From Gammaproteobacteria bacterium (GTDB lineage: Bacteria; Pseudomonadota; Gammaproteobacteria; UBA9214), in NCBI GenBank assembly GCA_029864225.1, contig JAOTTU010000009.1, forward strand, positions 1-26,424: 26,424 nucleotides of DNA. The letters run 5' to 3'. Position 1 is the first letter of the stretch, and each line of letters begins with the position of its first letter. The translations under genes were made by a program, and so were the position numbers. Of the stretch, positions 14,441 to 22,139 are shown in pieces. Under the pieces are notes generated by a model. That model was not told the origin of the DNA. It did no database searches and saw only the letters and a list, made by a program, of their open reading frames with translations.

Positions 14441-15212
14441 AGGTGCCGTAGCCCACTACCTGGTCACGCGGTCCGGCCGTGTCCCCCGAATTGCGCTGAT
14501 CGAGGGTGGTGGCTTTCAGGCCGTGGCGCTGCGCGAACAGCAGTAGTCCACTGACGGGGTTGCGGCCACAGGCCTGATCGAAGGCAATTCCCTGGTGGTC
14601 GAGTGCCTCTATCTGGCGGGTGGTTTCGCTGTCGAGCCGGGTAGCTGTTTCGTAATCATGATAGTGGCTCAGGTCCGAACTCACGATCACCAGGGTGTCA
14701 GGCCCGCTCCACAGGGCCTCGATGACCTCGCAGACCTCCTCGGCACTGGCATCGCCGACAACCAGCGGAACCACTGAGAAATCGTCCAGGGTGAGCTGCA
14801 GGAATGGCAGGTGCACTTCCAGGCTGTGTTCGAGGCGATGGGCCTCGTCGAGTACCTGTACCTGGGGTAGGTCGGTAATGGCCTCGATGGCTTCACGGTC
14901 GACAGCCACATTCCCCAGCGGGGTGGCGAAGGCGCTGGCAGAGGTCGCGGCCAGCCCCCTGAAGGCGACCCGGTGGGCAGGACCCAACAGCACGATGCGC
15001 CGGTAGTGGTGCCCGGACCTGAGCAGACGAGCATAACCCGATGCGGCAACCGGCCCGGAAAACACGTAGCCGGCGTGGGGGGCAATCATGGCGCGGGGTG
15101 CCGTGGCATCTGCAGGCGCGGCATGCAGATACCTTTCCAGCAGCCTGCGCAGCTCGTGCGGATCTGCCGGGTAGAAGCTGCCGGCCACGGCCGGTTGTCT
15201 TGTCGCAGTCAC
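14427..15212 (-). CDS. amrB: MEMO-family protein (AmmeMemoRadiSam system protein B)
   Basis: 261 residues from a GTG at 15212; MTATRQPAVAGSFYPADP is the typical family N-terminus. Candidate metal-site residues match human MEMO1 in order: H46 (APHAGYVFSG), H80 (GPAHRVAFRG), D180 and H183 (SSDLSHYHDY), and C215 (ACGRNP). The fold is related to class III extradiol dioxygenases, but the enzymatic role in bacteria is not established. It is the first gene of a two-gene unit with the AMMECR1-like gene. The 3' end of glgB lies 95 bases upstream, on the same strand, so the pair could be transcribed from the glgB side or from its own promoter. Confidence 0.88.
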   Translation of the reverse strand: MTATRQPAVAGSFYPADPHELRRLLERYLHAAPADATAPRAMIAPHAGYVFSGPVAASGYARLLRSGHHYRRIVLLGPAHRVAFRGLAATSASAFATPLGNVAVDREAIEAITDLPQVQVLDEAHRLEHSLEVHLPFLQLTLDDFSVVPLVVGDASAEEVCEVIEALWSGPDTLVIVSSDLSHYHDYETATRLDSETTRQIEALDHQGIAFDQACGRNPVSGLLLFAQRHGLKATTLDQRNSGDTAGPRDQVVGYGTYVFN

Positions 15213-15307
15213 GGGTAGGCCATTCTGGCTGTTTCTCTTGCCTTGATTATTACTTAGGCAGAATGCGCTGAAATTGCAAGCGATCAGGTCGGTTGCCGCG
15301 TAGCGTG

Positions 15308-17503
15308 CTACAGGTGCTGGAGCACGATACCCGCAAGGGGGGGGATTGTCAGAGTGATGGAGTAGGGGCGACCCGACCAGGGGACTGCTTCGGCCTCCAC
15401 CTGACCGCGGTTGCCGACATCCGAGCCCCCGTAGTAACCCGAGTCGGAGTTGAAACGTTCCTGGTAGCTGCCACCGGCGGGTACCCCGATGCGATAGTTG
15501 TGGTGTGGTACCGGGGTGAAATTCAGGGCGATGACCACGTAATCGTCGCCATCCCTGCGTATATAGCTGAGAATTGACTGCTCAGCGCTGTTGCAATCTA
15601 TCCACTCGAAACCCGTGGACGAAAAATCGTGGCGATGCAGTGCCGGGAGTTCACGGTAGAGTTTGTTCAGGTCGCTGACCAGGCTCTGGACGCCACGGTG
15701 ATACTCGTAGTCGAGCAGGTACCATTCGATACTTGTATCGACATTCCATTCGCAGCCCTGGGCGATTTCGTTCCCCATGAACAGCAACTTCTTGCCGGGC
15801 GAGGTGAACATGTAGGTATACAATAGGCGCAGGTTTGCAAACTGTTGCCAGTCGTCACCGCTCTGCTTGTACAACATGGAGCGTTTGCCGTGTACAACCT
15901 CGTCATGCGAGAACGGTAATACAAAATTCTCTGTAAATGCATATAGCAGGCCGAATGTCAGGTCGTTATGGTGGTACTTGCGGTGCACCGGGTCGTGCTG
16001 CATATAGTTGAGCGAGTCGTGCATCCAGCCCATATTCCATTTCATGCTGAAGCCGAGGCCGCCCATGTCGACCGGTCGACTGACACCGGGCCAGGCGGTC
16101 GATTCCTCGGCGATTATCATGGTTCCCGGGTATTCGGCATGGGTGACCGTGTTCAGTTCGCGCAGGAAATTTATGGCCTCGAGATTCTCGCGCCCGCCAT
16201 AGATATTGGGCAGCCATTCACCGGTTTTGCGCGAATAGTCATGGTAGAGCATGGAAGCGACCGCATCGACCCGCAGGCCGTCGAGATGGAATTCCTCGAG
16301 CCAGTACACCGCGCTCGCCAGCAGAAAGTTCCTGACCTCGTTGCGGCCGTAGTTGTAGATCAGCGTGCCCCAGTCAGTGTGCTCGCCGCGGCGCGGGTCA
16401 TGGTGTTCATACAGGGCAGTGCCGTCGAAATCCGCCAGCCCGAAGGCATCCCTGGGAAAATGGGCCGGCACCCAGTCCAGCAGAATCCCGATATTGTGCT
16501 GGTGGCAGTAATCGACGAAGTAGCGGAAATCATCCGGGTTGCCGAAGCGGCTGGTGGGTGCGAAATAGCCGGTGGTCTGGTAGCCCCAGGAAGCATCCAG
16601 CGGGTGTTCGGTCACCGGCAGCAGCTCGATATGGGTGAAGCCTGTTTGTTCAACATAATCAACAAGTTCGCGCGCCAAGCTACGGTAGTTCATGAACTGG
16701 CCCGCGGCATCCCGTTTCCAGGAGCCCAGGTGTACCTCGTAGATGGACAGGGGGCTGTGCTGCCAGTCCGAGTTGCGACGCTGGTGCAGCCAGTCGGCGT
16801 CCTGCCACTGGTAGCTGTTGTCCCGGGGTATCAGCGAGGCCGTGGCGGGGCGCAGTTCGAAGTGCTGGCCATAGGGATCTGTCTTCAGCAGGATCCTGTC
16901 CTGGTGGCGGGCACGGATTTCGTATTTATAGGGTTGGCCGGAACCCAGCCCCGGGATAAACAGCTCCCAGACGCCGCTACCGCCGCGCACCCGCATGGGA
17001 TGGCTACGGCCATCCCAGTTGTTGAAGTCGCCGACAACGCTGATGCGTTCGGCCGACGGCGCCCAGATTGCGAACAGGACACCGTGGACAGCGTCGATCT
17101 GTTTCCGGTGCGCCCCCAGGATCCGGTAGATATGCCAGTGTTTTCCCTCCCCGAACAGGTGCAGGTCAAAATCCGTGAGCTGGGGCGGGAAACAGTAGGG
17201 GTCATAGGCCACATGCTCGGCGCCGTATCTGTCGCGCCAAATCAGCCGGTAACGCTCCGGGACTGCACCGGCGGGGCCGTGCCATTCGAACAGATCGGTA
17301 TTGCCTACCCGCTCCAGCGTGGCGGCGGTCTCCACGATGCGGACCCAGGCCGCACCTGGGATGAACACACGCACCAGTTCCTGATCGGCATAGGTGTGCC
17401 GGCCCAGCAGGTTGAAAGGGTCATGATGCCGGGCCTCCACCAGTTGCTGCAGTTCTGCAGAGAGTGGTGCCGGGGGACTGTCTTTCGAATCGGTATGCTG
17501 CAT
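15308..17503 (-). CDS. glgB: 1,4-alpha-glucan branching enzyme
   Basis: 731 residues, close to E. coli GlgB (728). Residues ~20-120 are the N1 domain with HHDPFNLLGRH. Residues ~135-225 are the CBM48 domain (FAIWAPSAERISVVGDFNNW). The GH13 barrel runs from ~255 to 610. The predicted nucleophile is D413 (GLRVDAVASM), the acid/base is E466 (IIAEESTAWP) and the transition-state Asp is D534 (FSHDEVVHGK). These are offset +8 from E. coli. YEVHLGSWKR and WGYQTTGYFAPTSRFG are also typical. The enzyme moves alpha-1,4 chains to alpha-1,6 branch points in glycogen. It is divergent from glgC, sharing a 136-base intergenic region. No clear Shine-Dalgarno precedes the ATG. Confidence 0.97.
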   Translation of the reverse strand: MQHTDSKDSPPAPLSAELQQLVEARHHDPFNLLGRHTYADQELVRVFIPGAAWVRIVETAATLERVGNTDLFEWHGPAGAVPERYRLIWRDRYGAEHVAYDPYCFPPQLTDFDLHLFGEGKHWHIYRILGAHRKQIDAVHGVLFAIWAPSAERISVVGDFNNWDGRSHPMRVRGGSGVWELFIPGLGSGQPYKYEIRARHQDRILLKTDPYGQHFELRPATASLIPRDNSYQWQDADWLHQRRNSDWQHSPLSIYEVHLGSWKRDAAGQFMNYRSLARELVDYVEQTGFTHIELLPVTEHPLDASWGYQTTGYFAPTSRFGNPDDFRYFVDYCHQHNIGILLDWVPAHFPRDAFGLADFDGTALYEHHDPRRGEHTDWGTLIYNYGRNEVRNFLLASAVYWLEEFHLDGLRVDAVASMLYHDYSRKTGEWLPNIYGGRENLEAINFLRELNTVTHAEYPGTMIIAEESTAWPGVSRPVDMGGLGFSMKWNMGWMHDSLNYMQHDPVHRKYHHNDLTFGLLYAFTENFVLPFSHDEVVHGKRSMLYKQSGDDWQQFANLRLLYTYMFTSPGKKLLFMGNEIAQGCEWNVDTSIEWYLLDYEYHRGVQSLVSDLNKLYRELPALHRHDFSSTGFEWIDCNSAEQSILSYIRRDGDDYVVIALNFTPVPHHNYRIGVPAGGSYQERFNSDSGYYGGSDVGNRGQVEAEAVPWSGRPYSITLTIPPLAGIVLQHL

Positions 17504-17639
17504 GGAAGGGATGGTCGGGACAATCTGGAACCAGGTTGCGCGGAATACGGATAACTATACAGCCAATGTGGTTGGCCATACAATATAAGCCACACGAGCC
17601 GAGCATTCCCCCGATGATAGGTAATAATCCCTTAATGTA
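17504..17639. promoter_or_regulatory. Divergent glgB / glgC control region
   Basis: This single 136-base gap must hold the promoters of both directions. A hairpin GCCAA/TTGGC sits in the middle (17562-17576). On the minus strand TATAGT (17554-17559) is a possible -10 for glgB, with a poor -35. On the plus strand AT-rich text after 17578 may serve glgC. No operator for a known regulator is recognised. Confidence 0.4.
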
Positions 17640-18908
17640 ATGGCGATCTCAAAGACCCAACGATTTGTCAGTCGACTGACCCGTTCAACCCTGGCCCTGG
17701 TGCTTGCCGGCGGGCGCGGGTCACGGCTGCAGCAACTGACCCTGTGGCGGGCAAAACCCGCGGTTCCCTTTGGAGGGAAGTTCCGCATCATTGATTTCCC
17801 GCTGTCCAACTGTGTCAACTCCGGGATCCGGATGATTGGTGTCCTCACCCAGTACAAGTCGCATTCCCTGATCAAGCATATTCAGCAGGGATGGAGCTTC
17901 CTGCGTGGGGAATTCGGGGAATTCGTGGAACTGGTGCCGGCCCAGCAACGCATCCAGACATCCTGGTATGCCGGCACGGCCGACGCGGTCTACCAGAACC
18001 TGGACATCATCCGCACCCACCACCCCGAATATGTGCTGATACTCGCCGGTGACCATGTCTACAAGATGGACTACGGCCCCATGATCGCGCACCACGTCGA
18101 GCGCAAGGCGGACATGACGGTCGGTTGTATCGAGGTCCCGCTTGAACAGGCGAGTGCCTTCGGCGTGATGTCAACCATGGAAGAGGGGCGTGTCACGGAG
18201 TTCAATGAGAAGCCCGAACATCCGGAACCGGCTCCGGGTTCAACCAGCCAGGCGCTGGTTTCCATGGGCATCTATATATTCAATACGCGGTTCCTCTACG
18301 AGCAGTTGATCAAGGATGCAGATAATGGCTATTCAACGCATGACTTCGGCCATGACATCATCCCTTCCATGATCGAGAAATACCGCGTCTTCAGCTATCC
18401 CTTCAGGGAGTCGCACAGCGGCCAGAGCGCCTACTGGCGCGATGTGGGGACGGTGGATGCCTTCTGGGAGGCCAATCTGGAACTGATCGGGGTGCTGCCG
18501 GAACTCAATCTGTACGATGAAGATTGGCCCATATGGACTTACCAGGAGCAGCTGCCGCCGGCAAAATTCATCTTCGACAATGATGACCGGCGCGGTATGG
18601 CGGTGGACTCGATGGTATCCGGCGGCTGTCTGATATCAGGGTCCACGGTGCGCCACTCCTTGCTGTTCTCCAACGTCAAGGTCAGCTCGTTCTCGGTCCT
18701 CCAGGATGTGGTTGTCCTGCCGGATGTCAAGATAGGGCGGGACTGCCGTATTTCGCGCGCCATTATCGACAGGGGCTGCGTAATCCCTGATGGCATGGTG
18801 GTCGGTGTGAACCTCGAGGAAGACGCTGCGCGTTTTCATGTCACCCCGGGCGGGGTGGTGCTGATAACACCTGAAATGCTGGGCCAGGAAATCCACCATG
18901 TCCGCTGA
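17640..18908 (+). CDS. glgC: Glucose-1-phosphate adenylyltransferase (ADP-glucose pyrophosphorylase)
   Basis: 422 residues. The nucleotide-binding loop LVLAGGRGSRL (~20-30) leads into RAKPAVPFGGKFRIIDFPLS; K39 corresponds to the fructose-1,6-bisphosphate activator lysine of E. coli GlgC. AGDHVYKMDY (~136-145) holds the catalytic Asp. EFNEKP (~187-192) holds the glucose-1-phosphate lysine. The C-terminal left-handed beta-helix (VSGGCLISGSTV .. VIPDGMVVGVNLEEDA) is complete. It makes ADP-glucose, the committed step of bacterial glycogen synthesis. The retained K39 suggests allosteric control by sugar phosphates. It overlaps the GH57 gene by 11 bases. No good Shine-Dalgarno is seen at the ATG. 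Confidence 0.97.
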   Translation: MAISKTQRFVSRLTRSTLALVLAGGRGSRLQQLTLWRAKPAVPFGGKFRIIDFPLSNCVNSGIRMIGVLTQYKSHSLIKHIQQGWSFLRGEFGEFVELVPAQQRIQTSWYAGTADAVYQNLDIIRTHHPEYVLILAGDHVYKMDYGPMIAHHVERKADMTVGCIEVPLEQASAFGVMSTMEEGRVTEFNEKPEHPEPAPGSTSQALVSMGIYIFNTRFLYEQLIKDADNGYSTHDFGHDIIPSMIEKYRVFSYPFRESHSGQSAYWRDVGTVDAFWEANLELIGVLPELNLYDEDWPIWTYQEQLPPAKFIFDNDDRRGMAVDSMVSGGCLISGSTVRHSLLFSNVKVSSFSVLQDVVVLPDVKIGRDCRISRAIIDRGCVIPDGMVVGVNLEEDAARFHVTPGGVVLITPEMLGQEIHHVR

Positions 18909-20601
18909 AAAACGTCTGAATGTAGTGATCTGCTGGCACATGCACCAACCGCAGTATTGCGACCTGATTACGGGTATCTACCAGCTGCCGTGGACCTATC
19001 TGCATGCCACCAAGGACTACATCGACATGGCGGCTCATCTCGAGGCGACCCCCGCTGCACGTGCCGTGGTCAACTTTGCCCCGATCCTGCTGGAACAACT
19101 GTCCGACTATGCCGGGCAGGTGCGTGGTTTCCTGTCGGAGAACAAGCCGATACGCGATCCCCTGCTGTCTGCACTGGCATGCCCGGTGCTGCCGTCCTCC
19201 AAGGAGCAGCGCATGGCACTGGTCAGCGCCTGCCTGCGGGTCAATGAATTGCACTCGATCAAGCGCTTTTCCAGCTACCAGTCGCTGGCCGACATGGCGG
19301 GCTGGTTTTCCGATCACCCGACCGGCATGCTCTACGTCGGCGACCAGTTCATCGTGGACCTGCTGGTTTGGTATCACCTCGCCTGGCTGGGTGAGACCGT
19401 GCGCCGCAATAATGACCTGGTCAAGCAGTTGATGGAAAAGGGTCACGGTTATTCGCTGTATGACCGGCGCCAGTTACTGAAACTGATCGGCGAACTGCTT
19501 TCGAGTGTGATCGACCGGTACCGTGTGCTGGCAGAACGTGGCCAGATTGAACTGTCGATGACACCCTATGCCCACCCCATCGTTCCGTTGTTGCTGAACC
19601 TGGATACGGCGCGCGAGGCCTTGCCGGACATCAGCATGCCGGAGTTGCGTGCCTATTCGGGCGGTGCTGAACGTGCACAGTGGCACATCCAGGAGGGGAT
19701 CAATACCTTCGAAGAGTTCTTCGGTGCCCGCCCCGTCGGTTGCTGGCCCTCCGAGGGTGGTGTGAGCGATGCCACCCTCGCGGTGCTTGAACGTCATGGC
19801 ATCAAGTGGGCGGCCAGCGGTGAGTCGGTCTTCCGCCACACTATCGGTGCACCGGAGAATGCCGAACATGCGGGAGCCAGTCTGTACAAGCCCGTGCGAG
19901 TCGGGCAGGGCAAGCTGGCATGCTTTTTCCGGGATGATGGTCTCTCCGACCTGATCGGGTTTACCTATTCTGACTGGCATGCAGAAGATGCAGTCGCCAA
20001 CCTGATCCAGCACCTGGAAAATATTAGTGCCAGTAGCAAGGACGATAATTCCATTGTGTCCATTATCATGGACGGGGAAAATGCCTGGGAGCATTTCCCG
20101 GAAAACGGCTACCACTTCCTGAGCACGCTCTATCAACAGCTCTCCGCGCATCCGGGTATCAAGATGACCACCTTTTCCGAATACCTGGAAGACGTCGCTG
20201 AAATCAGATCCCTGAACCGACTCATAAGCGGCAGCTGGGTCTATGGCACCTTCTCGACATGGATCGGTGATGCCGACAAGAACCGTGGCTGGGATATGCT
20301 GGGTGACGCGAAGAAGGCGTTTGACAAGGTCATGGCGGCTAATAACCTGGGCAGTGAACAGCTGCTGGCCGCGCAACACCAGCTGTCCATTTGCGAAGGC
20401 TCCGACTGGTTCTGGTGGTTCGGGGACTACAATCCTACCGACACCGTCAGCGATTTCGAACGCCTGTTCAGGGTGCATCTTTCAAATCTGTATAACCTGC
20501 TGGGTGTGGACCCGCCTGAATATCTCTCCAGAACCTTTACCCAAGGTGGTGGTGAACCTGCGGCAGGCGGTGTGATGCGACGCGGGCAGTATGCCGGCTA
20601 A
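18898..20601 (+). CDS. GH57-family alpha-glucan-active enzyme
   Basis: 567 residues. GH57 motifs in order: CWHMHQPQY (~12-20), a central block (SMTPYAHPIVPLLL, ~220-233), GCWPSEGGVSDATL (281-293) with the predicted nucleophile E286, and FRDDGLSDLIGFTY (344-357) with the predicted acid/base Asp (D351 likely). IIMDGENAWEHF (389-400) follows. The C-terminal block contains SGSWVYGTFSTWIGD and a Trp-rich SDWFWWFGDYN, found in the longer GH57 members near glycogen genes. Family activities include alpha-amylase, 4-alpha-glucanotransferase, amylopullulanase and branching; the exact activity cannot be read from sequence. Position, with start inside the end of glgC and malQ downstream, supports cytoplasmic glycogen processing. 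No signal peptide is present. Confidence 0.9.
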   Translation: MSAEKRLNVVICWHMHQPQYCDLITGIYQLPWTYLHATKDYIDMAAHLEATPAARAVVNFAPILLEQLSDYAGQVRGFLSENKPIRDPLLSALACPVLPSSKEQRMALVSACLRVNELHSIKRFSSYQSLADMAGWFSDHPTGMLYVGDQFIVDLLVWYHLAWLGETVRRNNDLVKQLMEKGHGYSLYDRRQLLKLIGELLSSVIDRYRVLAERGQIELSMTPYAHPIVPLLLNLDTAREALPDISMPELRAYSGGAERAQWHIQEGINTFEEFFGARPVGCWPSEGGVSDATLAVLERHGIKWAASGESVFRHTIGAPENAEHAGASLYKPVRVGQGKLACFFRDDGLSDLIGFTYSDWHAEDAVANLIQHLENISASSKDDNSIVSIIMDGENAWEHFPENGYHFLSTLYQQLSAHPGIKMTTFSEYLEDVAEIRSLNRLISGSWVYGTFSTWIGDADKNRGWDMLGDAKKAFDKVMAANNLGSEQLLAAQHQLSICEGSDWFWWFGDYNPTDTVSDFERLFRVHLSNLYNLLGVDPPEYLSRTFTQGGGEPAAGGVMRRGQYAG

Positions 20602-20679
20602 GCATCCAGGCTGGAGTCCGGGGATGACAGCCGGCCTGTCAGGGCAGCTATCGACACTGGATTTGCGGCGGCCCCGCGG

Positions 20680-22131
20680 TTGAAAAACCGCTTGCAAGAA
20701 CGCCGGGCCGGTTTGCTGCTGCATCCGACCTCGCTGCCCGGCTACCGCAATCACGGCGATCTGGGGTCAGAGGCCTGCCGTTTTATTGATTTCCTTGCTG
20801 CCTGCGGCTTCAGTGTCTGGCAGACACTGCCGCTGGGACCCACACACGCGAACGCATCACCGTACCAGTGCCTGTCTGTACATGCCGGCAACCCGGAACT
20901 GATCAGTCTGGATGACCTGGTGGTGCGTGGCTGGCTGGATGAGGTCGGGGCCGACACGCATGCAGCCCTGGTCAAGGCGAGGCAGGGGTTTACCAGCCGG
21001 GCGGACCAGGCGTCCAGGGAGGCGCTGCTGGATTTCTGTCAGCGCCACGCCTTCTGGCTTGATGACTACGCGCTCTACCAGGCGATCAGGCGCGAGCAGC
21101 AGGGAGCGTCCTGGTATACCTGGCCGGAACCACTACGCAACCGTGACAGCTCGGCAATCACCGCATTCCAAACGGCGCATGCCGATGACATCGAGCAGGC
21201 CTGTTTCGAGCAGTTCCTTTTCTTTGTACAGTGGCATGCCTTGCGCGACTATGCGCACCAGAGCGGCGTTGCCCTGTTCGGCGATATCCCCATTTTCGTA
21301 GCCCATGACAGTGCCGACGTGTGGGCGCACCGGGAGCTGTTTTTCATCGATGCGGCCGGGGGTCTGGACGTGATCGCCGGGGTGCCGCCGGACTATTTCT
21401 CGGAGACCGGACAACGCTGGGGCAACCCGTTGTACCGCTGGGAGCGGCTGGCGGACGATGACTTTCGCTGGTGGCTGGAACGTTTTCGCAGCCAGTTGGA
21501 GCTATTCGACATTATCCGGCTGGACCACTTTCGCGGCTTCGAGAAGTACTGGGAAATTCCGGCACAGGCGGAAACCGCCGTTGATGGGCGCTGGGTGGAA
21601 GGGCCAGGGGCCGCCCTGTTCGATCGGCTGGCAAAGGAGTTCGGGGATTTGCCGCTGGTGGCCGAGGATCTGGGCCTGATCACGCCCGAGGTCGATGCGC
21701 TGCGCCGCAAGCTCGAACTGCCGGGCATGAAGATACTCCAGTTCGCCTTTGATGGTGGACCTGACAACCCCTACCTGCCGCACAACCACGAGTCCCTGGC
21801 AGTCGTCTATACGGGCACCCACGATAACGATACCAGTCTTGGCTGGTACCGCGGGCTCGACGCGGCGGGCAGGCGGGTGGTCGACGACTATCTCGGGCTG
21901 CCATCAGAACCCATGCCCTGGCCGTTGATACGCGCGGCGCTGGCCTCGGTGGCGGAGCTCGCCATGCTGCCGATGCAGGACATCCTGGCGCTCGGCAGCA
22001 AGCACCGCATGAATGTACCCGGTACGGCTGCCGATAACTGGCTCTGGCGCTTCGACTGGGCGCGGGTCGATCCGCAGCTGATCGGCCGCATGCAACACCT
22101 GATAACGCTCTATGGACGAGCGCGGCGCTGA
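20680..22131 (+). CDS. malQ: 4-alpha-glucanotransferase (GH77, amylomaltase)
   Basis: 483 residues from a TTG at 20680. No ATG exists in frame between the upstream stop (20599-20601, the end of the GH57 gene) and this point, so a non-ATG start is required. RRAGLLLHPTSLPG is the usual N-terminal landmark, though no Shine-Dalgarno is evident. Catalytic residues: D282 (IIRLDHFRGF), E329 (LVAEDLG) and D382 (GTHDNDT), in GH77 order and spacing. SPYQCLSVHAGNPELISLD and GDIPIFVAHDSADVW are also diagnostic. It disproportionates maltodextrins released from glycogen. It is probably the third gene of glgC-GH57-malQ, after a 78-base gap with a small GACAG/CTGTC hairpin (20626-20640). Its end lies 8 bases from the convergent phosphorylase gene. 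Confidence 0.95.
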   Translation: MKNRLQERRAGLLLHPTSLPGYRNHGDLGSEACRFIDFLAACGFSVWQTLPLGPTHANASPYQCLSVHAGNPELISLDDLVVRGWLDEVGADTHAALVKARQGFTSRADQASREALLDFCQRHAFWLDDYALYQAIRREQQGASWYTWPEPLRNRDSSAITAFQTAHADDIEQACFEQFLFFVQWHALRDYAHQSGVALFGDIPIFVAHDSADVWAHRELFFIDAAGGLDVIAGVPPDYFSETGQRWGNPLYRWERLADDDFRWWLERFRSQLELFDIIRLDHFRGFEKYWEIPAQAETAVDGRWVEGPGAALFDRLAKEFGDLPLVAEDLGLITPEVDALRRKLELPGMKILQFAFDGGPDNPYLPHNHESLAVVYTGTHDNDTSLGWYRGLDAAGRRVVDDYLGLPSEPMPWPLIRAALASVAELAMLPMQDILALGSKHRMNVPGTAADNWLWRFDWARVDPQLIGRMQHLITLYGRARR

Positions 22132-22139
22132 CCTGTTGC

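Noticed and set aside
15968..17554. A 528-codon open frame on the plus strand opposite glgB
   Set aside because: glgB has all catalytic residues on the other strand. This frame has no recognisable domain and is a shadow.
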